Below, one piece after another: positions 1 to 10,999 of a stretch of 64,000 nt of DNA. Both the position numbers and the translations under genes were made by a program. The stretch is taken from assembly GCA_000310025.1 (NCBI GenBank), contig FN649727.1, forward strand, positions 3,807,343 through 3,871,342, read 5' to 3'. Position 1 is the first letter of the stretch, and every line of letters starts with the position of its first letter. This stretch comes from Ectocarpus siliculosus. Lineage: Eukaryota > Sar > Phaeophyceae > Ectocarpales > Ectocarpaceae. The notes under the pieces are model-generated. The model was not told the origin of the DNA, searched no databases, and was given only the letters and a program-made list of their open reading frames with translations.

Positions 1-342
1 GCACACCTTTATCACTGCTGGTGGTCGTCACAAAAATGGATACGTACCATGAAACTTGCAGGGTACATTAAGCATGTTGTATTATACATGTGCAGACATT
101 TGGTTTGGACTGATTTTGCTCTGAAAATGGCAAATGCAGTGTTATCAAAAGTGAAAGAGGTGATGCTTCAAGCCCGTTCCGCAGCTTTCAGCAGGGAAGT
201 TCACGTTGCTAGCTGTGGGCAAATGAGTAAACGATTTCGCTGGAAAATTTATCAGAGTGCATTACATATTCATAAATAACATTGAGGGGTTGGCAAATTT
301 TTAGATCAAAATTACGAGGGTCATTCCAAAGAAGCAATAAAA

Positions 343-364
343 GGGGGGGGGGGGGGGGGGGGGG
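343..364. repeat. Poly-G run
   Basis: An uninterrupted run of about 22 G lies in the presumed intron after exon 3 of the thioredoxin-like gene. Runs like this are error-prone in draft assemblies. The rest of 1-496 shows no convincing exon. Confidence 0.85.
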
Positions 365-496
365 CATTTCTCCTGCTCCAGTGGTTGATCCGCACACACG
401 AGTATGGCGTCATTTAACACCGCAGTTTCGTACCGTAAGTGCTGCTCCTCCTGTGCCAACAAACATGTATAGTGGTAGGCCAGAGCAGTAACTTAC

Positions 497-1650
497 ATAG
501 GCTTGGGGCGCTGCCATTGCCCCAAAATGCTTCGCCGAATTCCCGTGCTTGGCAATCATCCACGCCATGACCGCTACACGAGCACACGAAACACGAACAT
601 CATCAATCTTATACTGAACCTCCACGTTGTGTGAACTTGCCGCACAGCAATAATAATTTAGTAGAGACACCACGGAAAACTTCTTAACTTGCACACGCAC
701 GTACCTGTTCGCAGTTGAATTTGGCCAAAACCAGCTTTCGTTTCCCTCTCGGGTCCTCCTCGGCCATCTGCATGGAAACATCTTCCCAAAGCGGCATGAA
801 CAATTCCCTGCATGCCCCCACAGGAGCAAACAACAAGGCGGCCAAATAGGCAGAATCTTGGAAGGCGGCGGCCCCATGCTGGCGTTGTCATAACTCTACG
901 CTCCTGAGAGTGTATCAAATGCAAGGCAAGCTTCCCACCGTCGAGGCTAACAAAGTTTCCTTTTGCTTGTCTTTTGTGGTCTACTTTTCTGTATTTACTT
1001 GTACCCAGGGTTTCTTGCACGGTAGATATCACTAGCTAGCGTATGCATACAATATGCATACCACCTGTAGAGTAATCTTGGGGAGCGTGTGGGGAAGTAA
1101 GAGCTCACGGCAATGTACCGAAGATGCTGCGTGTGCACCTACCTGATGCGGGCCCACATCAAATCACAGAGAAAAGGTTGTGTTATTTCACAAGGGGTTT
1201 CCTCCAACAAAGCGGTGCAACAGGTATTGGGGTAACGTGTGATGGGCGACAGCCCGCAACCTGTAACTACTGCTGTTGGTCTCGTCAACACCTTGAGCAG
1301 TCTCACGCGCACATGTACTATCATGTATTATGTTGAACGAGAGAAAAAGCAATCCTGCAGCGAACTCCAGCACTCAACAACGAAGTTCGCAAGTATACCA
1401 CCATGACCACTCACTTGCAATGTTGGCACCAGGGAGCATAGAACATGACGGCGTAGTCCGTCGTCCAATGCCGCATGTTGCTCGTCAAGGTGGCCGTGTC
1501 GAGGGGGGCCAGCGGCTCCGCGAGCGAAGTTGACGCGGAAGTCGGGCATGAGCCCAACAAGCTCCCCGAGACCAGGAGCAGCGCCGTCACCGCCGCCGAG
1601 GGGGCAGGGGAGAGTCGTCTCCGATATCTGCGGATCGATGGGTTTGCCAT
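497..1650 (-). CDS. Secreted thioredoxin/PDI-like protein, 5' part
   Basis: Predicted thiol-disulfide oxidoreductase of the secretory pathway. Exon 1 (1650-1415) starts with an Arg-rich n-region followed by a hydrophobic stretch (AAVTALLLVSGSLLG), a good signal peptide, and ends in the active-site motif YAPWCQHCK, a CxxC typical of protein disulfide isomerases. Exon 2 (807-705) continues in phase with ELFMPLWEDV and LVLAKFNCEQ, matching the helix and beta strand after a thioredoxin active site. A short exon 3 (547-497) reads HGNSAKHFGAMAAPQAY and ends at a strong GTAAGT donor. All three exons join with compatible phases. Later exons should lie below position 497 or outside the window; I could not define them. 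I see no ER-retention signal because the C-terminus is missing. The thioredoxin fold is secure; the PDI subfamily is not. Confidence 0.75.
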
Positions 1651-2590
1651 TCTGCGCCGGAGTTGGTCTCTCGCGAGCCAGGGGGTAGTGTATGGAGACA
1701 GCCAGGGTCAAGAGACACGTGCACGCACGTGTGGACCCGCGCACGGAGAGGATACAAATGGTTGCATTTGATTTGCGGAGCCCCCAAGAGGGAGACGCAA
1801 CGGCACAGCCCGGCCCAGCCAGCACAATTTCACCGCAGCAGTGCCTCGTGTAGCTGACTGGGTTTGACACGTACGACCCGCATAGCACCGCCGGAGAACA
1901 ACAGGGAGAACATCGGTCCATACCCGCTTCAGAGAGTGCGCCGGATAGTCTACATCTTCGCTTTTTCAGCTTCAGGTGGGCGTTAATCTCGCGATCGCAC
2001 ACTCCCTTCACAACAGCAGTGGGTGTGTGGGCTCTCTGCTCTCTTTTTCTTGTATTGCTGCGCCATCGCCTCCAATCCCCAGCGGTGTAGAGCTAGGTAG
2101 TGCTGCCAATGTAATTTCTGATAGTCAAAGTCTAGCACACAGGCCAGTTGACCACGTGCTGTGTATTTGTTTCCGCTGTCTGTCGAATTGGGCGTGTGCA
2201 CACGGTCCAGCCGCGTCACGCGCTCTTGCGGCCATGTATCTGTGTTTGCCGCTGTGATAGAGCCAGTCCAGAGTATCACCCATGCTTCATGTTTGCTAGT
2301 AAGGCAATCCGCATGAGCATTGCCGACCTCCCACTCATGAGGTCGCATGTGAGTTGGCGGTTGTGCATGCTGTTTTCCAAGCACACCTCAAGCAATAACA
2401 ATCCCAGTAGCAGACTAAGTGATTGGAGCTGCAGGGTACTCATATGTCGGACTTGGTCGGACCCCTATATTAGCAAGAGAAAGCGGCGTCCGTAACTCTC
2501 AACCCTCACTCTGTTTCCGACACGCCCGACCACGTCATAGCACACAGCCATCAGCTGATCGTAGAGAGCAACGCGTCGAGATCAAGCAAC
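1651..2590. other. Divergent intergenic region
   Basis: About 940 bases separate the start codons of the thioredoxin-like gene (minus) and the HIT zinc-finger gene (plus), so this stretch should carry both promoters and 5' UTRs. I see no convincing coding exon in it and no obvious TATA box at a decisive position. Confidence 0.6.
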
Positions 2591-3600
2591 ATGGGAAAGA
2601 TCGAAGCAGAAACGTGCAGCGTTTGCAAGGAGAATCCGTCCAAGTACCGGTGTCCACGGTGCGGTGCGCCCTATTGTTCCCTGGTATGCAACAAAGCGCA
2701 CAAGGCGGGTAGCGGTTCCGCCCCCCCCTGCACAGGAAAACGCGCCGGCGCACCGTTGTCGACGCCAAGCCCTAACGGCGGCGGCGGCGGTGGCGGCAAC
2801 AACCGACACAGCCCGGCAGGGGCGAAGCGGCCAAGGAAAGAGGAAGTTGCAAACGAAAATGGCGGTGTCGCTGTGGAGGGTAGCAACAAAGCGTGTGTTC
2901 GGAAGGGCAGAGATCAGTGGCGGGGAGGCAGAGAAGACAAGGAGGAAGAGGAGTGGCAGATGAGCGCAGACCAGATGGAACGGATATCCGGATGCGCATG
3001 GTTGAAGGCAGCCGTTCGAGATCCGATACTTCAAAAGTTGTTGGTGAGTTAGTTCGGAAGCTGCTTCCTGTGAGGTGGCGGATCACACGCCGCAGCAGGT
3101 GGTTGACTCATTCCGCGCTTGGCAGGTATCCTGGCCGGTCGCATCTGCATAGCTGTTATTCTGTGTTCAAGTTACAGACTCTGTAAGCTGAGATTTTTCG
3201 CCTTGCGACCAAAGTAGGGCCGTCCATAAGCCGCTCGAATATATCGTGAACACTGATGCCAGTACAGTGCTTGTGCATCATACGTACCTCTTGGTTTGGA
3301 TTGTCTTGCCCGCAATGCCGGCAGTGTCCTCATTGGAGATGTAAGGCGTGTGGTGTAGTCTGGGATGAGGGGGGCAGAGTGCTTCCCGCCTCAAACAACA
3401 CCCTCCTAAGGCTTGTCTTCGTCCATCGCTGAATGCCTTCGCAGACAGAGATCGATCAAGCGGATGACCGAGAAAAGGCGCTGGCGTTTCACCGCACCAG
3501 CACGCAGTTCGGCGAGTTCATGGACAAGATGCTGCTGGAAATCGAAGAATACCGGAAGGGTGGGACGGGCGAACCGGAATTGGTCGCGGCGGATCCGTGA
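2591..3600 (+). CDS. ZNHIT3: HIT-type zinc finger protein, ZNHIT3-like
   Basis: Two exons, 2591-3043 and 3445-3600, join in phase 0 (TTG|GTGAGT and CGCAG|ACA) to give 202 residues. The N-terminus carries a zf-HIT module at about residues 8-47: CSVC, CPRC, YCSLVC, then a His and a final Cys, the expected pattern of paired Cys ligands. A low-complexity Gly/Pro/Lys linker follows. The C-terminus (WLKAAVRDPILQKLL, then TSTQFGEFMDKML) matches the ZNHIT3 C-terminal helical domain with its conserved F-x-x-F-x-D pattern. In animals and yeast (ZNHIT3/Hit1) this protein works with NUFIP1/Rsa1 in box C/D snoRNP assembly; a role here is inferred from family membership. The human protein is about 155 residues, and the excess lies in the linker. 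Confidence 0.85.
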
Positions 3601-4716
3601 CCAATTGTGATGATCAGCGGTGTTGTTTACTTGTTTTAATTTCGTGGTAACGTTTCGTGTACCTCAGGTGATTTAGCCGTCTCTTGTCTCAAGTCGGGAA
3701 TTGTCGAGCGTTGTACGGGGCACACGTCCCGTGGACGGCAAGAAGAAGAGTATCGCAGTACTTCTTTGTTGGCAAGACCCTTGTGAAAGGTTCGGGAGCC
3801 TGTGGTAGGTCCGAGTGTCGCTTTGGCCCAGAAATGTTCCATTTGGGACGATTGGCATTGACGAACGACTTTATTCGTAGACAACAACCGCGATACCAGT
3901 TAACACAGACAAAATCGGAATATCAAATGCTACCGTAACCGCCCAACGATGTTACTTGACCGTGCACGTGAACCGCATGAGTGTTTTGCGTTCATTTGTG
4001 TGATGCACTGGTGACCAAAAGAGGAATCGCCAGATATACTGCTGTAGTCAAGAGCAACACGAACCTTGATGCCGAACGCAGTTATCCAGTTTGGCTCTGC
4101 TCACTCTGGGTGTACTTCAAAAGATTTATGGTCTGCTACTGTACGCATTTGGAAAGAGTAGGGAGGTTCTTCTCTTCACAGATTGGACGTGCGGAGTAAC
4201 ATCCACGAAGGACCTACTCCCCACAGCAAACACTAATTCATTTAGACCCGGATAACATGGGACAATGGGACAACACTGATGACAACCAACCTCAACCATT
4301 TCTTACCCTCGTTCGGTGACTACATGGTGTATGTTTCTACTTCGGCTCGGGGAACCCGAATACTCCGCAAGCAAACACGCTGTACATTATGTACAAGAAT
4401 TTCCATCTTCGGACAGGATTGCCCGTTCCCCATGCGCAGTAGGACCTCAAGCATGGAGCGAAACCCAGAGTCTGGTGGCAGAGGTACGACCTTTTGACAG
4501 GACATTCCAAGCCCTAAGAAACTTCACGTGGGCCAGTGGTAGCACACGGACTACACGCACGAGAGCGTTGCCGTCCGTGCTGATGAGCGCATCGCTGCAC
4601 GCTCACAATGAAGCTTCCATGTCGTTCAGGTCACTTCCGGGTGACTCCCTCAAAGTGCGCAGCTCATCTCGTGGGCTTGCCACAGATCTTAGCATACATC
4701 TTCGTGGTCCAGCTCA
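3601..4716. other. Convergent intergenic region
   Basis: The region lies between the 3' ends of the HIT zinc-finger gene and the methyltransferase gene. It should hold both 3' UTRs. Open frames here are short and none shows a recognisable domain. Confidence 0.55.
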
Positions 4717-6724
4717 TCATGCGGGCGTTGCCACCGAAGCTGCAGTATACAAATAGATCTTGGTCGCCTTGAAAGTTTCCACTCGGACAGGATCCAACCC
4801 TGGAATAGAAAAAACTGGCGTAACGACGACGTGTACAAGCGCGCTTGGAAAGGGCAAAATACAATAGGTGAAGCCTGCTTGATGTGACACTTGTAGTGAC
4901 ATTGAGTGTCACGAATTCTTCTCGAGCAGTTCTTGTTTTCCGTACTGTTAGGAGCGCAGCCCATCACAGCCAGGCCATAAGCAACCGCGTACTGCGGATG
5001 TATGCCAAGGAAAAAAGGCGGGCTTGAATCCACGTCGTTCAAGGACAACAGCTGGCCCGTGTAACTCGTTGTCTCGTACACTACACAGGAACAACATGTT
5101 GTGATACTTGTGCCGTACTTTCGACCCGAGAAACACCGTTAGGCGATATCGTGCACAACAGGCGACTCGACGTCTGTGCACAAGCTACATTAACAAGTTC
5201 ATCACTGCTTTACAGCCAACATGGCACCGGCGCTCACCATAGGTGACAACTCTGGCCCCCGCTCTCAAAGCAGAGACCAAAGCTTCTTTCAATGCCGCCA
5301 TGCCTGCGGGGACGAGGTAGATAAACACTGCCGTGGCCTCGACAATATCAACATCGAGAACGTTGCCGTGAACGACCTTGATCTGCTTTCCGGCCGAGTG
5401 TCCATGCGTTTCCCACCGGCAGACAGATTGATAGACAATACAGCCGGCCGGATAGGTGCGCATGCTTTCTCAGAGTGTGTTAAGATGGACAGAACAACTC
5501 TGTCAAGAAAAACAGGCTCAGGCAACCTCGAAACGTAAGAACTTGGGGGCCAGGAACGCAGCTCAATCTTCATGTAGGCGACAGGATAAGAAACATGCCA
5601 GTAGGAGACAGGAATGGCAGATTCCCCCAAAATCTTGAGAAATATATCACATGGTGTGTTCTCCTGTTTTATCCGGGGACAAGATGCCGTCGTCCAACCT
5701 CTTCCGCGCCGCCCTTTTCAATGGATGCTGATGTCCGATGACTAGAAGCGAGAAAGCGTGTGTTCGCGTATTTATCCCTACTGTACGCCTTCTCAGTTTC
5801 GGTCAGCCGGCTAGCGCGGTTGATGGTGCTAATTGAAGAATCTCGCGCTCGCACACACGTCGCTGGTGGACCGATGCAGCGGTGTGGACACTTGGGGGGG
5901 GGGCGTACTCTGATGTTTTGCATGCCTTAGCGGTTAGACCATTGACCACGCGTCCTCGAGAGGACGGGACACTTGGGGGGGCCGTACTCATTTGTTGCTT
6001 GCCTTAGCCATTTGACCATTGACCACGCGTCCCTTTCGAGACGGAGCACCGTTCCTACCCCTACTAGAGACACCTTGGGGGGGCAATATTGCACATTGGA
6101 GCGCCAACAAGACCGGCACCGCCGCTTGCTGTCGATTCTGTTTGGTGTGTACCTTTCTCAAAGCCAGCGGTGGCAAATATTGGGTGTAGGTGAAAAAATG
6201 GTCATGAGAACCAGAGAATATAAACGAAGAGTAAAAGTGCGTGCTATGGCACCGAGGTGCGATCGGTTTCTAAATCATTCCTAGGTTGGCTTAATATCGC
6301 ACCCCGGTGCCATAACATCGATACCGGTGCGGAAATCATGCCGTTCTCGCTTTTTTTGCGCACCCCCGTGCCATGAAACCGATGGGTGCGAAATCAAAGA
6401 TGGGCGCCAGAATACCCACTTTCACGGAAACACGGCACAGAAAATTACGTTATTCGTTTTCAGAAACTCAACGACTTAAGCTGTTTTTTCTCGACCCAAA
6501 ACAAGGATTGGGCCTCGACCCGTTACTTGATTATGTACAATACCCGTACCGTACGCGACTGCACGCGAATGGCTGCCAATGTTGAGAAAATGCAGAGAGA
6601 ACACCTAGAAGGTTCTATGACATACATGCACACCCGTTTTGTTCCTGACCTTGTGCTCCAGCTGCGCATCAGCCACCCGCGTAAGAGCTCGATCTACGAA
6701 GCGTTTGTCATATTCAACCCCAAC
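4717..6724 (-). CDS. Class I SAM-dependent methyltransferase, 3' part
   Basis: Three exons join in phase: 6724-6650, 5385-5238 and 4799-4717. The first reads VGVEYDKRFVDRAL, the acidic ribose-binding strand of a class I methyltransferase (post-I motif). The second begins QIKVVHGNVLDVD, the adenine-binding loop, and continues ATAVFIYLVPAGM and GARVVTYG, the strand 4-5 region. The third (LDPVRVETFKATKIYLYT) completes the C-terminal beta hairpin before a stop. The pattern resembles the FAM173/ANTKMT lysine methyltransferase group, but the substrate cannot be read from sequence. The exon with motif I (D/E-x-G-x-G) should lie upstream on the minus strand; I searched to about 8.3 kb and did not find it. 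The gene is therefore partial, or possibly truncated by the repeats around it. Confidence 0.65.
5886..6090 (-). repeat. Dispersed poly-C-tailed repeat, two and a half copies
   Basis: Read on the minus strand, two head-to-tail copies (about 5966-5886 and 6043-5967) each contain GGTCAATGGTC, a (C/A)GGCATGC-like core, GAGTAC and a C-run; the end of a third sits at 6090-6067. The same unit recurs on the plus strand near 31272 and 42617. GTGGTCAATGG resembles a tRNA-type A box, but I see no B box. They lie in an intron of the methyltransferase gene. Confidence 0.65.
6244..6378. repeat. Hairpin-forming inverted repeat
   Basis: About 20 bases at 6244-6263 (CTATGGCACCGAGGTGCGAT) are nearly the reverse complement of 6295-6315. 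A third related block (GCGCACCCCCGTGCCATG) follows at 6358-6375. The spacing and symmetry suggest a small foldback element inside the methyltransferase intron. Confidence 0.6.
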
Positions 6725-9700
6725 CTGGTGGGTCAAGGACGGCACATACATCCATTTAGCATTGCGCCGGCTTAGACGGGGGATCAAACTCGGCTTCTCA
6801 TTTTCTGGGGCCAAATGGGACCAACCAGTATTCCATCTACTGAGATAATTAGGAGGAACCGACGGAAGCACACAGAATGGGGGGACTGGATACGTGCGAC
6901 AAAAAATAACTTCCTTTGAAGAGATTCTACTTCAAGAACACATGCATCTATCGGACATTCTCGATAGGTTTGAGGAGGAAAGAAACTCAGACAATACAAC
7001 GCTCAGCTTGCATTCCGCTGCGAGGTAAATCAGCTTAAGCTTACTTTGTACCAGACATGTGGAGGTCAGGACATGGAGATTCAGGACGTACAGGCAAACG
7101 TTCATAAAGGGTAGGGTCTGAGGGATCTGTGAAAATAGATCATGGTTCTGGTCGAGCGTTCGTTACTCTTCTGTTTCCCAACAGCTGCGAATGGTTGATG
7201 AATCTGCTGGAGGCTGGGAAAATGAGTCCACGAAGGCTCGCCCACACTCCGCACCACCGTAGCTTGACTGAATTCGCTCGGTCAAGCTTGGCATTCCTCG
7301 CCATATAGCACCAAAGGAAGTAGCCAGCCTCCAGTTGCAGGTCAAGCCACCACTCTCCGGACTCTCAGGTCACGCATGTTATGTAGTCGTCATCATATAT
7401 TTACCCCTCGGGCTCCTGACGCTTTGATAGCTTCCACCAGTAGTCGTCCATCCCCGCATCCAAGATCGTAGAGGATGCTCTCCTTCACTAGCTGCAGCAA
7501 GCAGGAATCGCGCAACGCATGCGGAAAGGTGTGGGCCTGCGGTATCAGGAAGCAGTGGGGGATGTGGATACAGCAGTACTATTTGTACAGGTACATCATC
7601 CCGACATTGAAATCATGGCATAGAGACGTTTTCTCTCACCTGAAGCATCTCAATAGCCATCCGTATCACGGCATCACTGCTCGGATTGAATGGCGCGAGT
7701 TTTTCGCCGATGCATCCACTGTTATCCTCCATGATACCTCCGGATACAGGCCTAACAGGCGAGAGCGTCCGAACTGCTGCTGGCTTGCTTGGCTTTCCGC
7801 ACGGGACTGTCGTCTTTTTTCGGACGAAACAAATGTTGTACGAGTCCCCGACCTACGACGGTCGCAGCTGCGCACCCCCTACCACTCAGTCGACGCCCGA
7901 CGTTCGACGTCGCTGCTTCGCCCACCACTACCCCGCCGCACTAAGCACATGGATTCTCACCTGTTGGCGCATCCCGACGTACGGGTACTTCTGTATGCCT
8001 TCCTCCTTCTACTGGGGATCTACGCGAGCGTGATGTACACGTGCTGGGGGACTCTTTCACTTTCGAAGGTGTGCGCGAAACAAGTTGAGGAGAACATCTC
8101 CCAAGCAACATCTTGTCGTTCCATTTACTTCACACCCCCGCCCACTCTGGTATGTGATTGTTTTCGGCTCATAGACTCTGGTCCTACAAATATATTTGAG
8201 CGGTGTACAGCATTTGGTACATTGATACATTGATGTAGCAAGTGAGAGAGAACTCCTCCTTTTTAGTCCCCACTATCTGCGGATCGGATACAGCAGTAGT
8301 GGTCCCGATATAGTGGCATGTAGTGGCAAGAGAAAAACATCCCACTATTCAGGGCAACGCCACTATATCGGAGAATAAGCTTTGATGCTTACGCTATGGA
8401 CAGTTGTTCCTTGGATCTTCACTCTCATGCGTTGTGTTGTATGTATCTAGGGTCCCTCTTTTGTTGTGTGCACAGCAGTATCCGCGTGAAAACGCAGGTG
8501 TGTCTGCCTATCACGTGTGCATTGACACTTGATCGTCCTTGTGACAACGAGGCCTTCCGCGATCGCACCCTACGTTTGTGTGCAGGCGGACTGCAGAAAC
8601 AAAGCAGCTTTTTTTGTTTTGTCTTGTCTGGCCATCCATGATGGGGGTTCACAAAAACACAAACAAAACTCACATGTTGAAAACATCAACGTACGCGAAA
8701 CCAACTGGAGCAACCAAGTTGAAAACGCCGAACACTCCCCACTCCGGCGCATCAATCCCAATCGTCACGATGCTTTGCACCTGTAGGCCTCAACAGACCA
8801 ATATTACTACACTAATATGACTGGGCAAACGCTCTGATGTCCAACTGCCGTGCCGGTCTAGCGGCATGTGCTGCAAGAATGCCATCTTTGCCTTACGGAG
8901 GAAATGCCCGGCCTCGCCAATGCCACACGACTCCGCGTACTCTTCTAGAAAAGCCCAGACAGTTCTGCGAACGATGGCGGCGCCTTCATCCCTCCACCCC
9001 CCTCACTCTCAGAATCTTCGGTGCTGTCTAGCTCTACCTCGTCGTCAGAAAAGGTGTCCTCTTTGACGTACATGTTGCCAACCTTCTACAAAAATATCTC
9101 CCTTGCGTCTTCGGACAGAGCTTGCGGTGAAAAACAGGGAGGCTCCGGCGTTTTGAATTGCCACTATTCGGGGGGTGATATGCCCAAAATGGCACTCTTG
9201 AGGGCCCCGTCCTCAATAGTGGTACAAAACCACTAGATTTTGACAAGAGATTTTGATGCCTCTATTGAGGGCATTTCATTATTCAGGGTGCCACTATATC
9301 GGGACCACTACTGTACAATCAATTGCCACAAACAAACGGGCGGAGCAAGAACTTAGGACAGATCCAGAGAGAGGGAGACAGAAAGAGACAAATGATATAG
9401 AAATGGAGAGATGAAGAGAGAGAGAATAGACTCGACTATGTACTGCAGTAGTAGTACAGGACAACTACAAGAGCACCCCCGCTTCATCTGGCGCTCGTCA
9501 CTGCTGTTGTAACTGTCGTCAATGTCAATGCCCTTCCTACACATGAGGGAAGGATGATGGCGTGTTTGCTCTTACGTGCAACAGAGAGGGGGAAAAAAAC
9601 TTTTGGTCATTTTTAATTTCAATTCGTCATTCATCATTCGCAGTTTGAACGCAGCCGAGATGCACCGTAAAATGCGAGTGATCAAACATCGCCTACAGTA

Positions 9701-10137
9701 GATGGACTTTCACAGCTCGATTGTTCCACAACCGAGAGGCTGCCAATGCCGAAATGCTCGCGCTGGAAAGACCTTATTGGGAGTTTCCCTTTCACGTATC
9801 AGTCAGCTTTTGCACTCCTTTTTGGTTGTGGAGAAATCGAGCTTTGGTGTGCGATCTCTCGTACTCCAATGGTGTGTAACTCCCGACACAGCTCTCGATG
9901 CTGCCTATTTCTATTCCGCAGACACCTTCAACCTTTGGAGGCTCCTGGCGCTTTTGCGGCATTTGCGTTGTCCGATTATGTCCAATGTTGTGTGCTCATG
10001 AATCATGTTCGCTACCCGCGCGCTTGTTCCGACACAATGTGAAAGTCGTATGTAGTTTATGTGACTACGCCGCGGTTCAAAACAAGTCCACGAAGCATGA
10101 CGCATCCCACATTTTTTTCCATTCTCTCCGCTTACAG
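6725..10137. other. Repeat-rich region, no gene resolved
   Basis: The region should contain the missing 5' exons of the methyltransferase (minus) and upstream exons of the coiled-coil gene ending at 10374 (plus); I could not define either. A 252-codon open frame at 7475-8233 (plus) matches nothing I recognise and is not supported by splice signals. A short coiled-coil-like stretch near 9713-9774 (plus; REAANAEMLALER) could be an exon, at low confidence. Confidence 0.45.
8291..9313. mobile_element. Non-autonomous TIR DNA element, pogo/Tc1-like ends
   Basis: A 25-base terminal inverted repeat beginning CAGTAGTGGTCCCGATATAG is at 8294-8318, and its exact reverse complement is at 9289-9313. The right end is directly followed by TA, and TA also precedes the left end after an extra CAG triplet, which fits TA target-site duplication as used by the Tc1/mariner/pogo superfamily. 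Related sub-terminal blocks (CCACTATTCGG and CCACTATATCGG) recur inside both ends. The 1.0 kb interior has no recognisable transposase, so the copy should be non-autonomous. Confidence 0.7.
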
Positions 10138-10374
10138 GTGAAAACCGAATTCAAAGAACGGCAAGACTTGGAGCGAGCATACGAGGCAACCTTTCAGCGA
10201 CGAGAAGACATGCTGTACCACATTGGCGGCGCTCAGCAGCGGGGAGAGCACCAGCAGGCGGCGGTTTTGGAGAAGCAGTTGCTGCGAGTGGATGGCGACC
10301 TAGATTTGATTGAAGAACGCTTACGAGATCTGGACGCGAGACACAGGGGCAAGAGACCCAAGTTAAAGATGTAG
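10138..10374 (+). CDS. Final exon of a coiled-coil protein
   Basis: A clear acceptor (CTCTCCGCTTACAG) opens a 78-codon frame that ends at TAG. The peptide is highly charged and helical (KTEFKERQDLERAYEATFQR, then EKQLLRVDGDLDLIEERLRD) and finishes with a basic GKRPKLKM tail. The heptad character and a Gln/Glu-rich middle loosely recall the C-terminal tail of Rtf1 of the Paf1 complex, but no Plus3 domain was found upstream, so I leave it unnamed. Upstream exons are unresolved. It converges on the coiled-coil gene at 11000. Confidence 0.55.
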   Translation: MKTEFKERQDLERAYEATFQRREDMLYHIGGAQQRGEHQQAAVLEKQLLRVDGDLDLIEERLRDLDARHRGKRPKLKM

Positions 10375-10999
10375 CGCGACATGAAATAATTCAAAATGGG
10401 CGTGTTGTTGCATGGTACATGTGGGGCGTATTTACAGATCACCGGTGGAAAGCTCCGTATCGTTGCCTACTTCTGGCGTTTTGCCTGGCCTTGTACAGAA
10501 GATCCAAGACGAGTCAAGAGACGATAGGTGTCTGTCTGTGGACCGTGTCATCCGCGATGTCGTAAAGGACACGATTGTTTCGAACGGGTGTTGTAGGGAA
10601 GAGGGGTGATGGATAGAAGAGACACCACGCTCGTGATAGGGCCGCGGCATTGTAAAGTGACTCGCAAGACACAAGGCTCCTTGTTTCGTAATAGGACAGG
10701 AGACAGGACTTGTCGCAGATGCCTTTCCCGTGGCGGGTGCTAGCGACGGGGACACACTGATGGCAGTTCAATAACATTGTGATCTATCTGCTGTTTCTTG
10801 CCCACCGTTGCTCCACGACGCCTGGGCAGGCAAAAACACTCTCAATTTTTCGCAAGATAACGTAGGGCTACACTCTGTACACGCCCCAAGTTTCGCGCAA
10901 CGATATCCTATGGCTTTTTTTTATCGTACCCACTTCCCCATGGTCACTAGGCGAATTATAAGACTGGTTTTTAAAAGCTTTGTCCTCGTCAAAATGCCG
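10375..10999. other. Convergent intergenic region
   Basis: This 625-base region lies between two 3' ends. Nothing beyond short frames is visible. Confidence 0.5.

Noticed and set aside
7475-8233. 252-codon open frame on the plus strand
   Set aside because: It has no recognisable domain or splice support and sits beside a transposable element. It is mentioned only under the intergenic entry.
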